Of a stretch of 64,000 bases of DNA, positions 33,845 through 46,092 are shown one piece after another. The notes under the pieces were generated by a model. That model was given only the letters and a program-made list of their open reading frames with translations. It was not told where the DNA came from and made no database searches. Both the position numbers and the translations under genes were made by a program. Position 1 is the first letter of the stretch. The number at the start of each line of letters is the position of its first letter. Origin of the DNA: Chrysoporthe austroafricana (Eukaryota > Ascomycota > Sordariomycetes > Diaporthales > Cryphonectriaceae); NCBI GenBank assembly GCA_001051155.2, contig JYIP02000001.1, positions 3,038,001 through 3,102,000 of the forward strand. Direction: 5' to 3'.

Positions 33845-36747
33845 CTAAGCTGGAGGCGCAGCTGGCGACTGGGCATTTCGTGCTTGTGCCTGGGCCTGCT
33901 GGTAGGACTGGTGGACAGAGGCCGGCATGCCTGGAATAGTCGGGAGAGAGATAGGTGTTTGTCTTGGGGCCTGTTGGGGTGGAGGCACAGGAGTCACTGC
34001 ACCAGGTGACGACGCCTTCACAATCGGCGGCGCGACAGGCGTCATCTGAGGAGGTGTAGGAGTTGGCTGTTGCGGCTGCTGCGGAGGCTGTGACTGCCGG
34101 GAAGCTTGCTGACGGGACTCGGACTCTCTTGTTATGAGTGCACCTAGAACGCTCAGATCTTCCCTGGCCTTTGGCTCTCCCTCGAGAACGCCCCGGATAA
34201 TGGCCCACTCGCTAGGTGACATCTTTTGGGCGTGCGGGAGCAAGAAAGTCACGGTTGGAGCAGAGGCAACAGGCCCAAGCATGGCTTTGACTCGTGCCTC
34301 GGCCTCCTGCTGAGCAACTGGGTCGAAGGGCTCCTGCACTCCCGCAGGCTGGGCTGGTGCCGGAGCAACGCCGGGCTGGACATTAGACTGCATCTGCTGC
34401 TGGTTCTGAAAACCAGGCTGCGGCACAGAAGAGACACCGCCACCAACTTGCGGCGTCGTTGGAGAAAATGCCGGCCCAGCCAAGGACGCGCTTCGTTGAG
34501 GAAATGTCGATGGCGCCGGACTGGGCGACGCGTTGTTCGGCATGGGTGACGGACCGGATGAATTTGGATTGGGATTCCAGTTAGGACCGTGAATCTTCTT
34601 CATCGTGTTCTCATCATTGCGGAAGACGATGACGAGCAGCAGCATGTTCTCGGTCCGGCTGTTGGGAAGGTAGTTCTCCTCTAGGTTGAGGAGAAACTCG
34701 GGATGATTGCCAGAGCCCGCCGGCACTGGGATGAGATACGTGTCCTTCACATTTCCAGTCCCCTTATCTCCAACGACGGCCCATCGCTCCTTGCTCACGA
34801 AGTAATTGAAGATCCGATCGAAATCGGCTTGTCCGGCCTCTGTAGCGGGTGTCAGGCTAGCAACAACGAGGTCAATCATCGAGTTCCACCGCAAACTACA
34901 CAAGTACTCGGTAGCTGAGTTCATTGCTATGCGCCCCCCGACAGTCAACTTTCTAGGAAGCAGTGTCGTCCAAGGCAAGTTGATAGTCTTGGAAAGGTTG
35001 GCTCCGGCCACGTGCTTGGCCACGGCCTGGAAGTCCGCGGTGGCAGCCATGATGAGTTGACCTCTCCAGACCACATCCGGGTCGGTCTCCTCAGTTGGCG
35101 AATAGGGAGGAGAATCGTTAACATCATCTTCGAGCAATCTGTCGACATCAGGATCAACACCGGGTCCCTGCGAGGGAGCAGGGCCTGAGGGACGCCGCTT
35201 CGGTGCAGCCGTAGGAGACTTGACGCTTGAAAACACCTTGTTGATATCAAAATTAGTGGTGGGTGACTGCTGCTGCGTATCAATCCTCATGGGCTCGCCT
35301 GACGGCTTGCGGCTATGGGATAGCTGGGCACGGGGTCCAGCGGCTTTAGACGCCTGAGGAACTTGTCGGGGCGGGACCGAAGGGGCATCAGATCCAACAA
35401 ATCCGTCGTCGATGAGCTCGTCGCCCTTGTGGGTCCGTCTGTATCGAGGTCCTGTCTGAACCTCGTCCGTGGCGATAATCGACTGGCGCACGTTGCGCTC
35501 CTTGGCGGCAGCAGTCTCTTGCTGCTGCTTCTCCGTCTGCAGATCGTCTGAGGTCATCACGGCCAGCATGGATGGAGTCAGGGAGTGGTTGAGCAGCCGC
35601 CCGATGAGCTCTTGGTTAGACTTCAAATTGGCAACCAAGACTCGACACTGCTTGCTGTATTCTTCGCGAGCAGGATGAGAGTCGTACACCGCCCGTTCGA
35701 TGGCAATGGCCAGACGCTCCGATCGAGAGTCGTTAGAGACACCATCAGAAGGGTTGTATCCACCCTTCTTCTCGTGCTGGTTGAGCGCATGCAGAAGAGA
35801 CTTCTGCAGCAGTTTCGCGGGTCCCTGGCGTCCGTCAACTAGCTCCGTTATGGTGTCGGGTAGGTCACTTGGGGGCTCATAGGGGGGAACGGCCACGGCC
35901 TGGCCTTCAGAGACCTTGCGCAACTTGGACGGTTCCTGTGATGGATCGTTAGTTACCATTGTCTTTCCGCGAAGCAGACAGCATGAAAGAAATTCCTTAC
36001 CTTGGCAGTGGTGTCGGCAGAATCATGGCGCTCCTTGCGCTTGGCGGCAGCAGCTTTTGCGCCAGCCGTTTTCTTCTCGGGGGCTGGGGAAGCTGAAGAT
36101 TTGGTGGATTTCTGGGACGAGCGAGGCTCATCCTGGAGCTCGCTCTGGCGTTTCTTGCCTCTCTTGGGGGCCCTCTTCTGTTTCTTCTCGGCCTCCTTCT
36201 CTTCCATGTATTCTTTGCGCCTTGTCTCCCAGACACGCTCTCCCTTCTTGAGGCCATCGAGTAGCGCTTTGTGATTCTGGGGCTTGCATTCCTCGCAGTA
36301 GTACTCTATGTCCTCGAGGTCCTCGTCGAAAACACTCATGCCGACACAGACGTTGTGCTGCCACACGTGGCATTGATCGCAGGCGATCCAGGGATCTTCT
36401 GGGTCATCGGTCTCCTGGCTGGTGGCACCACAGACACAGCGGATGACCTCCTCCTCGTCGTCCTCCGGTTCAGGCTCGGCCTGCTTCTTGGTGGCGGCCT
36501 TCTTACCGCGGCGCTTGGGTTCGGTGGGCTGTTCGAGGGAGTCGGGCAGGCCCTTGTGTTGGCCCTTGGTGCTGCGCACCGAACGGCGCGGTTCAGCCTC
36601 ACCTGTGCTCGCAAGGACTGGTTAGAAAGGTTTCTCATCGTCGCGAAGAAGATCTGGGGGGCGGAGGTGGCAGAAGGGGCAGGGCAGGGTGAGACTGCGC
36701 GCTCGCGTGGTGGCGCCACAAAGTATTATGGGGGTCTTACCAGACAT
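33845..36747 (-). CDS. BYE1: BYE1-type transcription regulator (PHD, TFIIS central domain, SPOC)
   Basis: Three exons: 36747-36741 (7 nt only), 36602-36001 and 35935-33845, with introns of 138 and 65 nt, giving 899 aa. The protein begins MSGEAEPRRSVRSTKGQ. A PHD finger lies at about residues 58-108 with all ligands visible (C58, C60, C77, C80, H85, C88, C105, C108). A Lys/Arg-rich linker follows. A TFIIS central (M) domain at about 230-355 begins 'RQGPAKLLQKSLLHAL'. The SPOC domain lies at about 490-650 (VWRGQLIMAATADFQAVAKHV..). The C-terminus is Pro/Gln-rich and low-complexity. Yeast Bye1 binds H3K4me3 through the PHD finger and RNA polymerase II through the TFIIS-like domain. The tiny first exon carries only the start, Ser and one base. 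Confidence 0.92.
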
Positions 36748-38031
36748 GATGATCTGAATGGCGACTAATTACGGTAGTGGAATGAGGCGCGGCCAGAAAC
36801 TGGATCACAGTCGCTGGCAGACGGGCTGCCGATTTACTGGGGCCACAGCCGTGGGTGATGAGGATGGCGAGGCAGCAGACAATGGTCACAGAAGCAAAGA
36901 CGGGTATTCTACGAATTGAGATGCCCTCTTGGCTCAAGATCAGTCCCTCCTGCTCTTATCTGTACCCGCGTCGCGCCTGCTGTCGACGCTGAAGTGGCGC
37001 GGTGTGCCGTGCCGTGCCGTGGGTTGCTATGTTTGTGGTGCCCTGGTGGTGTTTTGGTGAGGGAAAGTCGCGTCACGACAGGATGGGGTCGCTGTAGACG
37101 AGCTCTGACCCAGTCACGTACAGCTCTCGAGAGCTCGCGTGACGACCAGCAGGGGGACTCCTGGGCGCCGAAAGAGGTCTCGAGCTGGTCGCAAAGATGA
37201 TGCGACGCTGGTTCCGTGGTGCCAGACCGGCAATCCGACGTTGTTGGCGAGGGAGAGGAAGTTGGAAGGTTGGGAAGGGTTGGAGAAGACTGTCACAAAT
37301 GTGGAGGTGGAGATGGACGTAGAGCACGCCTGCTCGGCCAAGTGGAGGCGAGGGGCGAGCGAGACCCTTGTTGAGTCTAGCGTACTCCCGAGTATGCGCC
37401 ACTTTTGCTTACTCAGCATGCTCAGTACTACGGAGCGCTCCAGCCCAGCCTCGCGTCGCACTCCACGCTAACCTTCGTGCCGACCTGCGTCCCTTCTGCG
37501 GCGAGAGGTGCATAGTAAGAGCAGCCAACAGAATATAGTAGTCTGAGATGTGTTCCTGCCGTATGTATGTCCGTGTGAGTCCCTATATACAAAGCGATGA
37601 ATCAGGCCAGTGGCTCATGACTTGTCGGTCAGAACAACGATGCCATGTTCATAGTAGCCTCGTGTGGCGCAGTCGCTGACTACGGGAACGGACGTTGGCT
37701 GCTTCCCAAGGTCCGACGTATCGCCCAGGATTACATAATCATCACACTCGCTAGCTTGACGCGTTGTGCCGCCGTGCCTGGAGCTTGCCTGCGACGAAGC
37801 TCCCCCGTTGCCTGCCCAGTACGTAACTCACGTACTATGCAACTACTAACTCAGTAGGTAGCCCGCCAGCATCACTGCTGCTCTGCACTGCATCGGTCAG
37901 CCTTCCAAACATCCACTTCCAATCCACCGAAGAACATTTCACCCTTCCCACTTCAGCACTCATACGGCCGCCGACATCCTCTCGTCTCTCACGACCTCTC
38001 TATCTCACCGTCGGTTGGGTAGTCCGCAGCT
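36748..38031. promoter_or_regulatory. Bidirectional intergenic region, BYE1-type gene / PRE9
   Basis: The gap of 1.28 kb separates divergent genes and holds both promoters. I see no coding sequence. A proteasome-type PACE motif was looked for by eye and not found with confidence. Confidence 0.45.
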
Positions 38032-39037
38032 ATGTCTCGAAGATACGATTCCCGAGTAAGTCGGCGCAGGTCAGCTGGAGTGAAGCTGGAATGAGCACCC
38101 CGATCTGCCACCACGCAATGTTGCAGAACAAACAGCTTACGGTCCGCCTTAGACAACCATCTTCTCCCCCGAAGGACGCCTCTACCAGGTCGAGTACGCC
38201 CTCGAAGCCATCTCCCACGCCGGTACCGCCATTGGAATTCTGGCCAAGGATGGCATCGTCCTGGCCGCCGAGCGCAGGGTGACCTCCAAGCTGCTGGAGC
38301 AGGACACCTCCGCCGAGAAGCTCTACATCCTGAACGAGTGCGTCGTCCTACGCCCTGCACACCTGCTTGCCTCCCGCCCCGTCCCCCAAATACCGCCTGG
38401 GCCATGACGCTGACACGTACCCTTCTCTGCAGCAACATGATCTGTGCCGTAGCAGGAATGAACGCCGACGCCAACATCCTCATCAACTACGCCCGTCAGG
38501 CCGCCCAGCGCTATCTGTTGACCTACAACGAGGATATCCCCTGCGAGCAGCTGGTCAGGCGGTTGTGCGATCTGAAGCAGGGCTATACACAACACGGTGG
38601 CCTGCGCCCGTTCGGCGTCTCCTTCATCTACGCCGGCTGGGATCCCCAGCGCCAGTTTCAACTGTACCAGTCAAACCCCTCAGGCAACTACGGCGGCTGG
38701 AAGGCAACGAGCGTGGGTGCCAACAACGCAAGTGCGTCGAGTCTGTTGAAGCAGGACTACAAGGAGGACTGCACCCTGGAGGAGGCATGTGGCATCGCGG
38801 CCAAGGTACTGAGCAAGACCATGGACGCGACCAAGCTGAGCAGTGAGAAGCGTACGTTGCTGATATCCGGACCATCTTTCCCGGCTCAGGTGCTAACATG
38901 AGAATCCAGTTGAGTTCGCGACGGTGGGACAGACCGAGGACGGCAAGATCTACCACCGGCTATGGGATGCAGATGAGATTTCGGCGCTGCTCAAGAAACA
39001 CGACCTAGCCAAGGAGGAGACCACCGATGACCGGTAG
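38032..39037 (+). CDS. PRE9: 20S proteasome subunit alpha type-4 (alpha3)
   Basis: Four exons: 38032-38055, 38153-38337, 38433-38851 and 38910-39037 (introns 97, 95 and 58 nt), 251 aa. The N-terminus [20 protein letters not shown].. is the proteasome alpha signature (YDSR..FSPEGRL.QVEYA.EA), and the Asn/Asp-rich '[34 protein letters not shown]' block places it in the alpha3/PSMA4/Pre9 class. Alpha subunits form the outer rings of the 20S core and gate substrate entry; Pre9 is the only non-essential alpha subunit in yeast. The C-terminal exon ends [14 protein letters not shown]. The first exon is only 8 codons and is joined by frame continuity. It is divergent from the BYE1-type gene and convergent with the PAP2 gene. 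Confidence 0.95.
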
Positions 39038-39276
39038 GAAGGTGCATCGTGGTGGGAAAGTGCATCACGACCGCGATAGGTCTCAGGGGGAACGATGCCC
39101 ACACCTAATGCCCAATGTACCAATAGACATGGATGACACCGCACCAGCCACCTGCATGAATTTACATTGATGACAATGGCTGCCTTCTGTTTTCGTATCC
39201 AGCTCCACCATCTAGTCTCGGGGTTGCAGCTCTCAAAATTGCGTATCCAAGTTTCAGTTCTATGAACGATCCGAAG

Positions 39277-40383
39277 TTAGCTTTCTTCTCTATCAGGAGG
39301 GAACACATCCAGCTCGAAGCCTACATTACTTCTCCCCCTCCCTCCCTCCTCATCTCTCAACCTGCCGTAGAGCGGTCCGCCCACATCATTGCCCGGTCCA
39401 GGATATGGCTCATCACAGTGCCAGCTGCCCAGCTTAGGCCAGTACCTCCTGTAACTCCAATACGCAATGACCCAACCCAACAACGTGCCAGTGCAAACGT
39501 CATACACATCATGCCTATAATCCTGACACCGGCTGATGGCAATCATAGCCGCGCCCAGCAGCGGCGCGAGACAGAGTAGCGCCCGGAAGAGGTCACCCCT
39601 CGCGTAGACGGCCTTCCCCTGCTCGCCCTCGTCCTCCAGCCCCACGCCCTGCCCCTTCCCGCCCCCGCCGCCACCGCCGCCGACCACGAAGAGCCGCACC
39701 TGGCCCGCGAGGAACAGGCTCAGGTACCCTAGCCCGGCGAAGCTGAAGCTCGAGTGCCCGCTCGGGAAGCTCCGCCAGCCGTCGTGCAGCACGTGGGGCC
39801 GCGTCTCGGTGCACACGTCGATGCCGACGAGGGTGTTCGCGGGCGTGCCCGGCGCGGGCTTGCAGCGCGCGACCAGGTCCGGGCGCGGGCGGCCGACGGT
39901 GTTCTTGATGGTGTCGGTGAGGAAGGAGGTCAGGACCAAGGCGATCAGGAGGCCCAGGATCGTGACGTGGTGCTTGTGGCCCGAGGCGCGGGTGAGCGTG
40001 TTGATGGCGATCAGGAGGAGGAGCGGGAGGGTGCCGGCGTAGACGACGTTCCAGACTGAGGGAGAGAGCTGTTAGTAAAACACCGCGCAGGCCAGGCTGG
40101 GTTGGGGAGGGGAGGCTGTTAGGACGTACCGACCGGTACCCGCTCATGCTCCGCGTGGGGAAAGGAGATCGCTAGGTCGTTGATGAAGAAGAGTCGGTGG
40201 AAGGGCTCGACGAGCAGGGCGATGAGGATATAGGCCACTGCGATCACCACGAAACCAAGGTAGTCTGGCGCGTAGGACCGCTGCACACGATCATCGTCAG
40301 CTCTAGCTCCATCTAGCACCGCATATAGGAAGAGAGAGATAGGTGTGGTCGCATACCGTCCAGAACCTCGTTAGTGCCGACAT
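39277..40383 (-). CDS. PAP2-family lipid phosphate phosphatase (DPP1/LPP1-like)
   Basis: Three exons: 40383-40357, 40280-40130 and 40055-39277 (introns 76 and 74 nt), 318 aa. The start ATG 40383 (MSALTRFWTRSYAPDY) is fixed by an in-frame stop just upstream. The three phosphatase motifs are present: KNTVGRPRP (Kx6RP), FPSGHSSFSF (PSGH) and SRCQDYRHDVYD (SRx5H). Several membrane helices surround them (YLGFVVIAVAYILIALLV, VTILGLLIALVLTSFL, LFRALLCLAPLLGAAMIAI, GTLLGWVIAYW). The family dephosphorylates phosphatidate, lysophosphatidate and diacylglycerol pyrophosphate in ER, Golgi or vacuolar membranes. An insert of eight glycines lies between motifs 2 and 3 (near 39660-39690). It is convergent with PRE9, 239 bp apart. 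Confidence 0.93.
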
Positions 40384-41690
40384 CGATGCTTCGTCCGGGG
40401 AAACGGCCAGTCGTGTCGCCAGCACGCTCAGTCACCGTCTTCGAATAGCTTTGAGCACCGTCCGCAGCATCTTTGCCTCGTATAGTCTAGATGTTACTTC
40501 TGATTTGTGCCCATGGGTCTGGCTCCGCTGGCCGATCACTCTTCATTTCGAGCTAGGCCTGTTCTGAAGACCCGAGGTGAGGCTGGTGGGGTACGGCTAT
40601 AGCTGCTGCATTCATGAAGTGGATAAGTGCATACTCGTGCGGAAACATGCTGGTAGGCGAACTACCGTCCTCGTTTTCGTCAACATTACCACACCACTAA
40701 GGCGACAAAGTGCTTAGCAGGACCAGAGGACATTATTCACTCGCTATACCAGGCAGTTACTGCAAACTGCATGGTCTCTAGTTATCGGACCTCTCAAGCA
40801 CAAATTATCCGCGGTTTCTGGGACCCGTCCTAGGTCCTCACTGCGCATACGGCCGCAAACACTTCAGGCTCCTCGGACTCTCAGATGGTCTTCTTGAAAC
40901 GCAGCTGATATCCTGTCAGCCCTCCGATGTAGGCATTACTCTGGTGTTGGAACATCTGCATACTTATCGACGAGTCCCGCCTCACCGAGACATCGTTGTA
41001 TAAGATGCAGCCTTTGAAAGGTAGTCACTTGACTGTTGTGCGTTTTCTTTTCTGTAAATGTAGACCGCCCAGTTCTCGCCGGGATTGTACTGGTGAGCGG
41101 TGCTTTGCGATTAACACGTTTAAAAATGACACACTTTTCATTGCAAGACTGTCTGTGTTTTGTAGAAAACGGCGCAGGAGCGCCCTCTCTGCCTGCTGGC
41201 CCCAGTTCATGCCACATTTTTTTTTTTTTTTCTTTTTAGAAGACCAGTCTCGGCTCATGGAGCAGGGCTGAACACACTCGAAAAACAAAACAGTGAAAGT
41301 ACTACCTTTGCCTAGCAGACGTGTTGTCCATCATTACCATAACCTTTGCCAGTTCCCTCGTAACAGAAAGTTCCAGTTCTCTGTATTCTACCACAACAAG
41401 GGTGCTGGCACCCCAGGGTACCAGCCAAAAGTGGTACCGTGTCGTACAAATGCCAGTGAGAAACATAGAGACAATAAAATCAAGCAGCGGACCAGTTAGC
41501 CAGTCCGACGGAAACTGTAAACAACCCGTGCCGTTCTCATAGCCGTTGGGCCGGTGTTCAACTGATATTGATACCGCAGGCCGAACGTCATGCTCAACAA
41601 GGAGTTTTTGCGCAGAGTAAGAAAAGTCTTCCGGCGGTTGAGACTCAAGGTTCTCTGTGTAAAGCCAATTGACTCTGGCGATCATTCGAC
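40384..41690. other. Intergenic region, no supported gene
   Basis: This gap runs from the PAP2 promoter to the 3' end of the dynamin gene. It holds a 14-nt poly-T run (about 41218-41231) and AT-richer DNA. A 130-codon minus-strand frame at 41302-41694 overlaps the dynamin stop and shows no family features. Confidence 0.45.
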
Positions 41691-44600
41691 TCAAAACTCA
41701 TCCTCCGCAAACTCAGCCTCTGCATCGTCCATCATTTCATCCTCCAGCCGCGGCGTGACGCTACCGTTCACAGAGGCCCTCATGACCGTCTCGTTGAGGT
41801 CAGAGATTTCCTTCACGGCGCGCTCGAACCGCTGCAGCTCGGCTTTGAGCTTCACGCGCTTCTCAGCAGTAGACAGCTCTTCCTCCATCAAGGCGACGAA
41901 GACATCCGGGTTAGTCCACTGGGTAAGACCCATCCTGTTTTCAATATATTGCTCGATGTCGGCAACAAGATCAGGAAAGAGGCCGCAGGTAATATTCATC
42001 GATGAAATGTCGATAAACCGCATGGCCGCAGTGAGGTAGTAGCCACGGACGTGAGATGCAACGTCGAGCTCGTCCTTGTACGGATCCTCGCCAAGCTTGG
42101 CTGCCTCCTTCTGGGTTTCGCTCTCCTCCTTGCGGCGAGCTTCGGCCGACATCTTGTTCCAATCTTCGAGCTTCGTCGCAGTGTGGTCGCCGTTATACTG
42201 CTTCATCCGGTAAAAATGCCGGTTCCGCTTGAGCATGTTACCCTCGTGAACGCGGTGGCGTGCGAAGGACTCCTCATCCAGCGTGTGGATCTTGGTCGTC
42301 TCCATCCTGTAATTTCGTTCAAGCTGGTCGAGAATCCGTGCCCGGTGGGATTTGAGCCATTCCCTCGTGAACTTCTGAGCGTTGCTATACACCTGGCGCT
42401 TCTTCAATTCCTTGAAGGAGTCGCCGAGGGATGCATCCAGTTCGCGCCGCAGATGTAGCATCGTGTCGTCCAGGAATTTGTGCAAGGGAGTGAGCCACGG
42501 CTTTACTGCCTCCATACAAAGAAACTCAATGACATCATATGGGATCTCACCAGGCTTGCCAGCCTCACGCTCCGAGCGGATAAGACTCCGAATTTGATCG
42601 AGAGACTTACTGGGGACCCTACCCCCTGCAGAACCATTTGTCGCATTCGGGGAGTTCAAAGATAACGAGCCATTACCCTCCTCGACCTTCACCAAGCCGT
42701 TCTCAACCCGGCGTCGCTGAGCCAAGGGAGAAACAACATCTGTGGTGAGATCTATGGGTCGCTGACGTTTGACGGAGAGACTCGGCGAGTTATTAGCTGA
42801 GAAGACACTTTCTCGATCGCTGCCAGCGCTGGCATCTCTGTGTATGGCAAAACCCTCAGGTATGACACGAAAGCGTGGATAGAGATCGATGATTCGCTGC
42901 TTGAAGCCTATAGCGGTGGTGCTCCACGAAGCTGCAAAGGCCTTGCTCTTAAGCCGAGCCTGAAAGTCGGTAGTGAATTTCAGTAAGCTCTTGCGGACCT
43001 CGTATTCGGGATTTTGGGGCATCTCAGGTAATCTCTTGAGCGACTCTTGCGTGCTGTGAAGCTTTGCATGGAGCTTCTGCGACAGGCCGGGAAGATCTCT
43101 GGCGAATGCTTGGGCAAGATCTTGCGCCAAGAATTTAACGAGTTGATCGATGCCGCATCTATTGTCGAAGGGAGAGAATTCCTCTGGCCACGTCCGGTCG
43201 GCACTGGGCACTTGTCGGTTAAAAAAGGCCTCCTCCGCTGCACGCTCATCGGACAAGCTCGGGCGGTCACGGCGAACAGGTTCATTCCCGTGTAGACCGC
43301 TATCGGCGTTGATGGAAGGTGGAGCTCGAGAAGTGATGAAGTAGCCCCGGCCCACCTGGTGCTGTTTCCCAGCAAGCATAGCAAGCCTATCAAACCAAGG
43401 ATGAGTGAGTACTATTGAGAAGAGATCGGGTTGTTAGACGTACCATTGGGAATGCCCACCACGCGGTAACAGATCAGCCTTTGTCATCACGCCGATAGTC
43501 CGATTCTGCGCCCTCAGACTTCGTATCAGGGTGAACGTAGAGGAAGTCTCAGGATCGTGATTCATGGGCACTGCCCACATGATGATGGCTTTCTCGTGCG
43601 AGACATAGCTCCTCACCAGATTCTCGACAACCTTGACCAAGAACTGGTCCTCTTCGTGCTTCGCATTCCGAAACACACCTGGCATATCGTAAAATGACAG
43701 ATCGGGCAGGCCGGGCCCTTTGACCTCGATGGCCACTGTGTTGGGAGAGAATTTGGCCTCAGTGTATCGCTCCGCCTCTGCCAAAAGTTCTGCCTCGTAC
43801 TCGGGTTCTTTCTCCTCAGGCGTACGTTGATCCCAGTCCTTAGGCACGTAGTTCTTATAACTCCGGTTGTGGTTGAGAATCGCAATTTGGGCCCAACGGA
43901 CGATTTCGTCGATGGGGTAAGCCTTGTCATAGATCATCTTAAACTCCTTGACCTCCCGCTGTTGCTTCACCCAGGGTGGGAAAGGGTTCTGGTCAGTCAC
44001 GTCCGCCTCAGTGATGGGTTCGTTGTTGGGTGGACAATAAGCATAGTCCTGCTGTAAGGAGATACGGCACCGCCATGCCGAGTCGCTAGAGAGACGAATA
44101 TGGATTGGGCATCGCGTGCATACACCATCGCTTCGAGGGAGGATGATCTTGGAAATGGCCGACATGAGGCTTGACTTTCCAGAAGATTGATCTCCGACGA
44201 GAATGAGCTCGGGCAGTGGGGTATCGTGATGGATGCCGAGCTGCTGAAGGGAGCCGAGAGTATCATTGAACTTCTTGAGATGCTGACCAATATCCTTGAG
44301 ATTTTTATCGATGTCGCCTGGCTCGGCGGCCGAAAAAAGGATGTCACCTGCACCATCCATTCCAGCCTCCATCTTGACGGGCTTTGATCGGACCTCCATA
44401 AGCAAGAGATCATCGCTCGCCTCGGATGGAGGAGCTCGAACGGGCTGAGCAGCGGCTCGAGTATCGACAGTAGCTTAAGCTTCAGTTAGGATCCTGAGGT
44501 TCTAGCGGCGTGATGCGAAGGGAGGAGACTCGAGACCCATCGAGCTGGTCACACTTACGGGCACCCGACCTGCGACCACGTGCGTCTTCTGCGGAGACAG

Positions 44601-44736
44601 CTGAGCTCGGAGCCGCCGAGGGTGCTGGGCGGGTAGGCATGCGTGGACGGGGAGTCGTCGGGTTACGTGCGTTGCCGCGCCTTGGTGGCGTTCCATTGAT
44701 AGCCGTACCAGGCTCTGGCTTGATACGCGGAGGCAT
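41691..44736 (-). CDS. Dynamin-family large GTPase (Mx/dynamin-related)
   Basis: Three exons: 44736-44559, 44473-43444 and 43386-41691 (introns 85 and 57 nt), 967 aa. The N-terminal 60 residues are Pro/Arg-rich and disordered (MPPRIKPEPGTAINGTPPRRG). The GTPase domain carries P-loop GDQSSGKSS (about residue 150), a switch region around 'RCPIHIRL', DMPG (about 320) and TKAD (about 390). The conserved SQW|LAMLAGKQHQVGRGYF block spans the second intron. The stalk/GED part ends with an acidic tail (EDEMMDDAEAEFAEDEF). A disordered insert (about 42650-42800) interrupts the stalk. No PH domain is seen, so it is closer to Mx-like or fungal uncharacterised dynamins than to Vps1/Dnm1. Such proteins remodel membranes by GTP-driven oligomerisation; the target membrane is unknown. 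Confidence 0.9.
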
Positions 44737-46092
44737 TGCGAGCTTCACAAGGGTATGGATCTGAGGAAAAGGCCAGCTTGGGGTATCTAGACAGGTATAG
44801 GGCCTGATGAGATACCGACGTACACAGGTGGAACCGCGGCGTAGACGTGGTCGACTGGTGTTAGTCGAGGAGGTCGAATACAAAACGGACAGAAAAGTTC
44901 CGAAATTGTTGAAAATGCGAATGCAAATTCAAGGCACTGTGGTGCTGATTGGATTCATCTAAAATGCAGCATACAGCCGTAAACCTTGCGTAGTGCAAAG
45001 TAGACGGAGGACGGAAGGCAGGTAGTCGAAGGAGAAGGAGGGCAAGAAAGCAGAGTAGAACTTAAAAGAGGCCTCGAGAAACTCGGGGCAGCTCTCCCCA
45101 GCTTTCGAGTCCCTGACCTGAGAGGAATCTGAGTTTTGGAGGACTTCTCCAGATGCACTCGGGAAATGTCAAAGCCTGCTAAGATCTTGGCGGAAATAAG
45201 GAGAGCGCCTTAGCAGAAGCTATTGCAGGCCAGAGAAGTTGAGGTGCAGGAAAGGTGTGACAAGGCTTCAGAATGGTGTGGCTGGATAAGAAAAGCGGGG
45301 CGCCAGACCGAAGCCAGCATACCTCCAGGGCTGGTGCACATCTCGAGTCCAAATTACTGGCTGTCGGCGTGAACCTCAGCGTTGCAGTCATTCATCTCAG
45401 CTCCTGACCACAGCGATAAAGTTCAAGTTGAGACGGGAGAGAGAAGAGGGGCATACGAGACGGCCTGGTGTGCGGACACCTTGCGAAAGCAGGTCCGCGA
45501 TTGAAAAGTGATCGAGCCAGTTCAAGAGAATTGTCATCGACCCTGCCCGAACAACATGCTCGATATCAAGTGAAGCTCACCTGGAGAAACCGAGGATGGT
45601 CCCATCTTGAGGAAGGTTACTCCCGGTGTGACGCTGGAACCAGCCACCTAGGTGATGATGATGCTAGCACAGTTTGCTGGGATGCTTTCAAACTGGATGA
45701 TCTGGCCAGGCTCAGGAAATGCTGTGAGGTTTTACATGAACTTGAGGTTCAATGTTCATGATGAGGATGAAGAAAGTGATGCTGGACCTACTGAGTAGAG
45801 GTCAGGAGGGGCAATGCCTGCCGTGGCCTCACCCACTCATGTCATGTGCAGGGGTCTCCCTCCCTTGCCTAGAAAGTGCTCCAGGGGTCCTTAGTTGTGG
45901 CAGACGGCGACGCAGGCACCACCACACCTCTCCAAGAGCTGCAATACCACCTCCCAACACCATCAAGCCAGCTTTCCATTATTTGCACGACGGTCGCACA
46001 GCAGCCTCACAAACTCCCCTCCTTTCTTTGGTGTGGAAAGATCTTGACGTACTGTTAATTCAAACTATTGCCACTCCTCTGATTGAGTCAAC
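44737..46092. promoter_or_regulatory. Bidirectional intergenic region, dynamin / GMPPA genes
   Basis: 1.36 kb between divergent genes. Frames are short and unsupported. Confidence 0.45.

Noticed and set aside
41302..41694. 130-codon minus-strand frame after the dynamin gene
   Set aside because: It overlaps the dynamin stop codon in another frame, shows no recognisable domain and lies in AT-richer 3' DNA.
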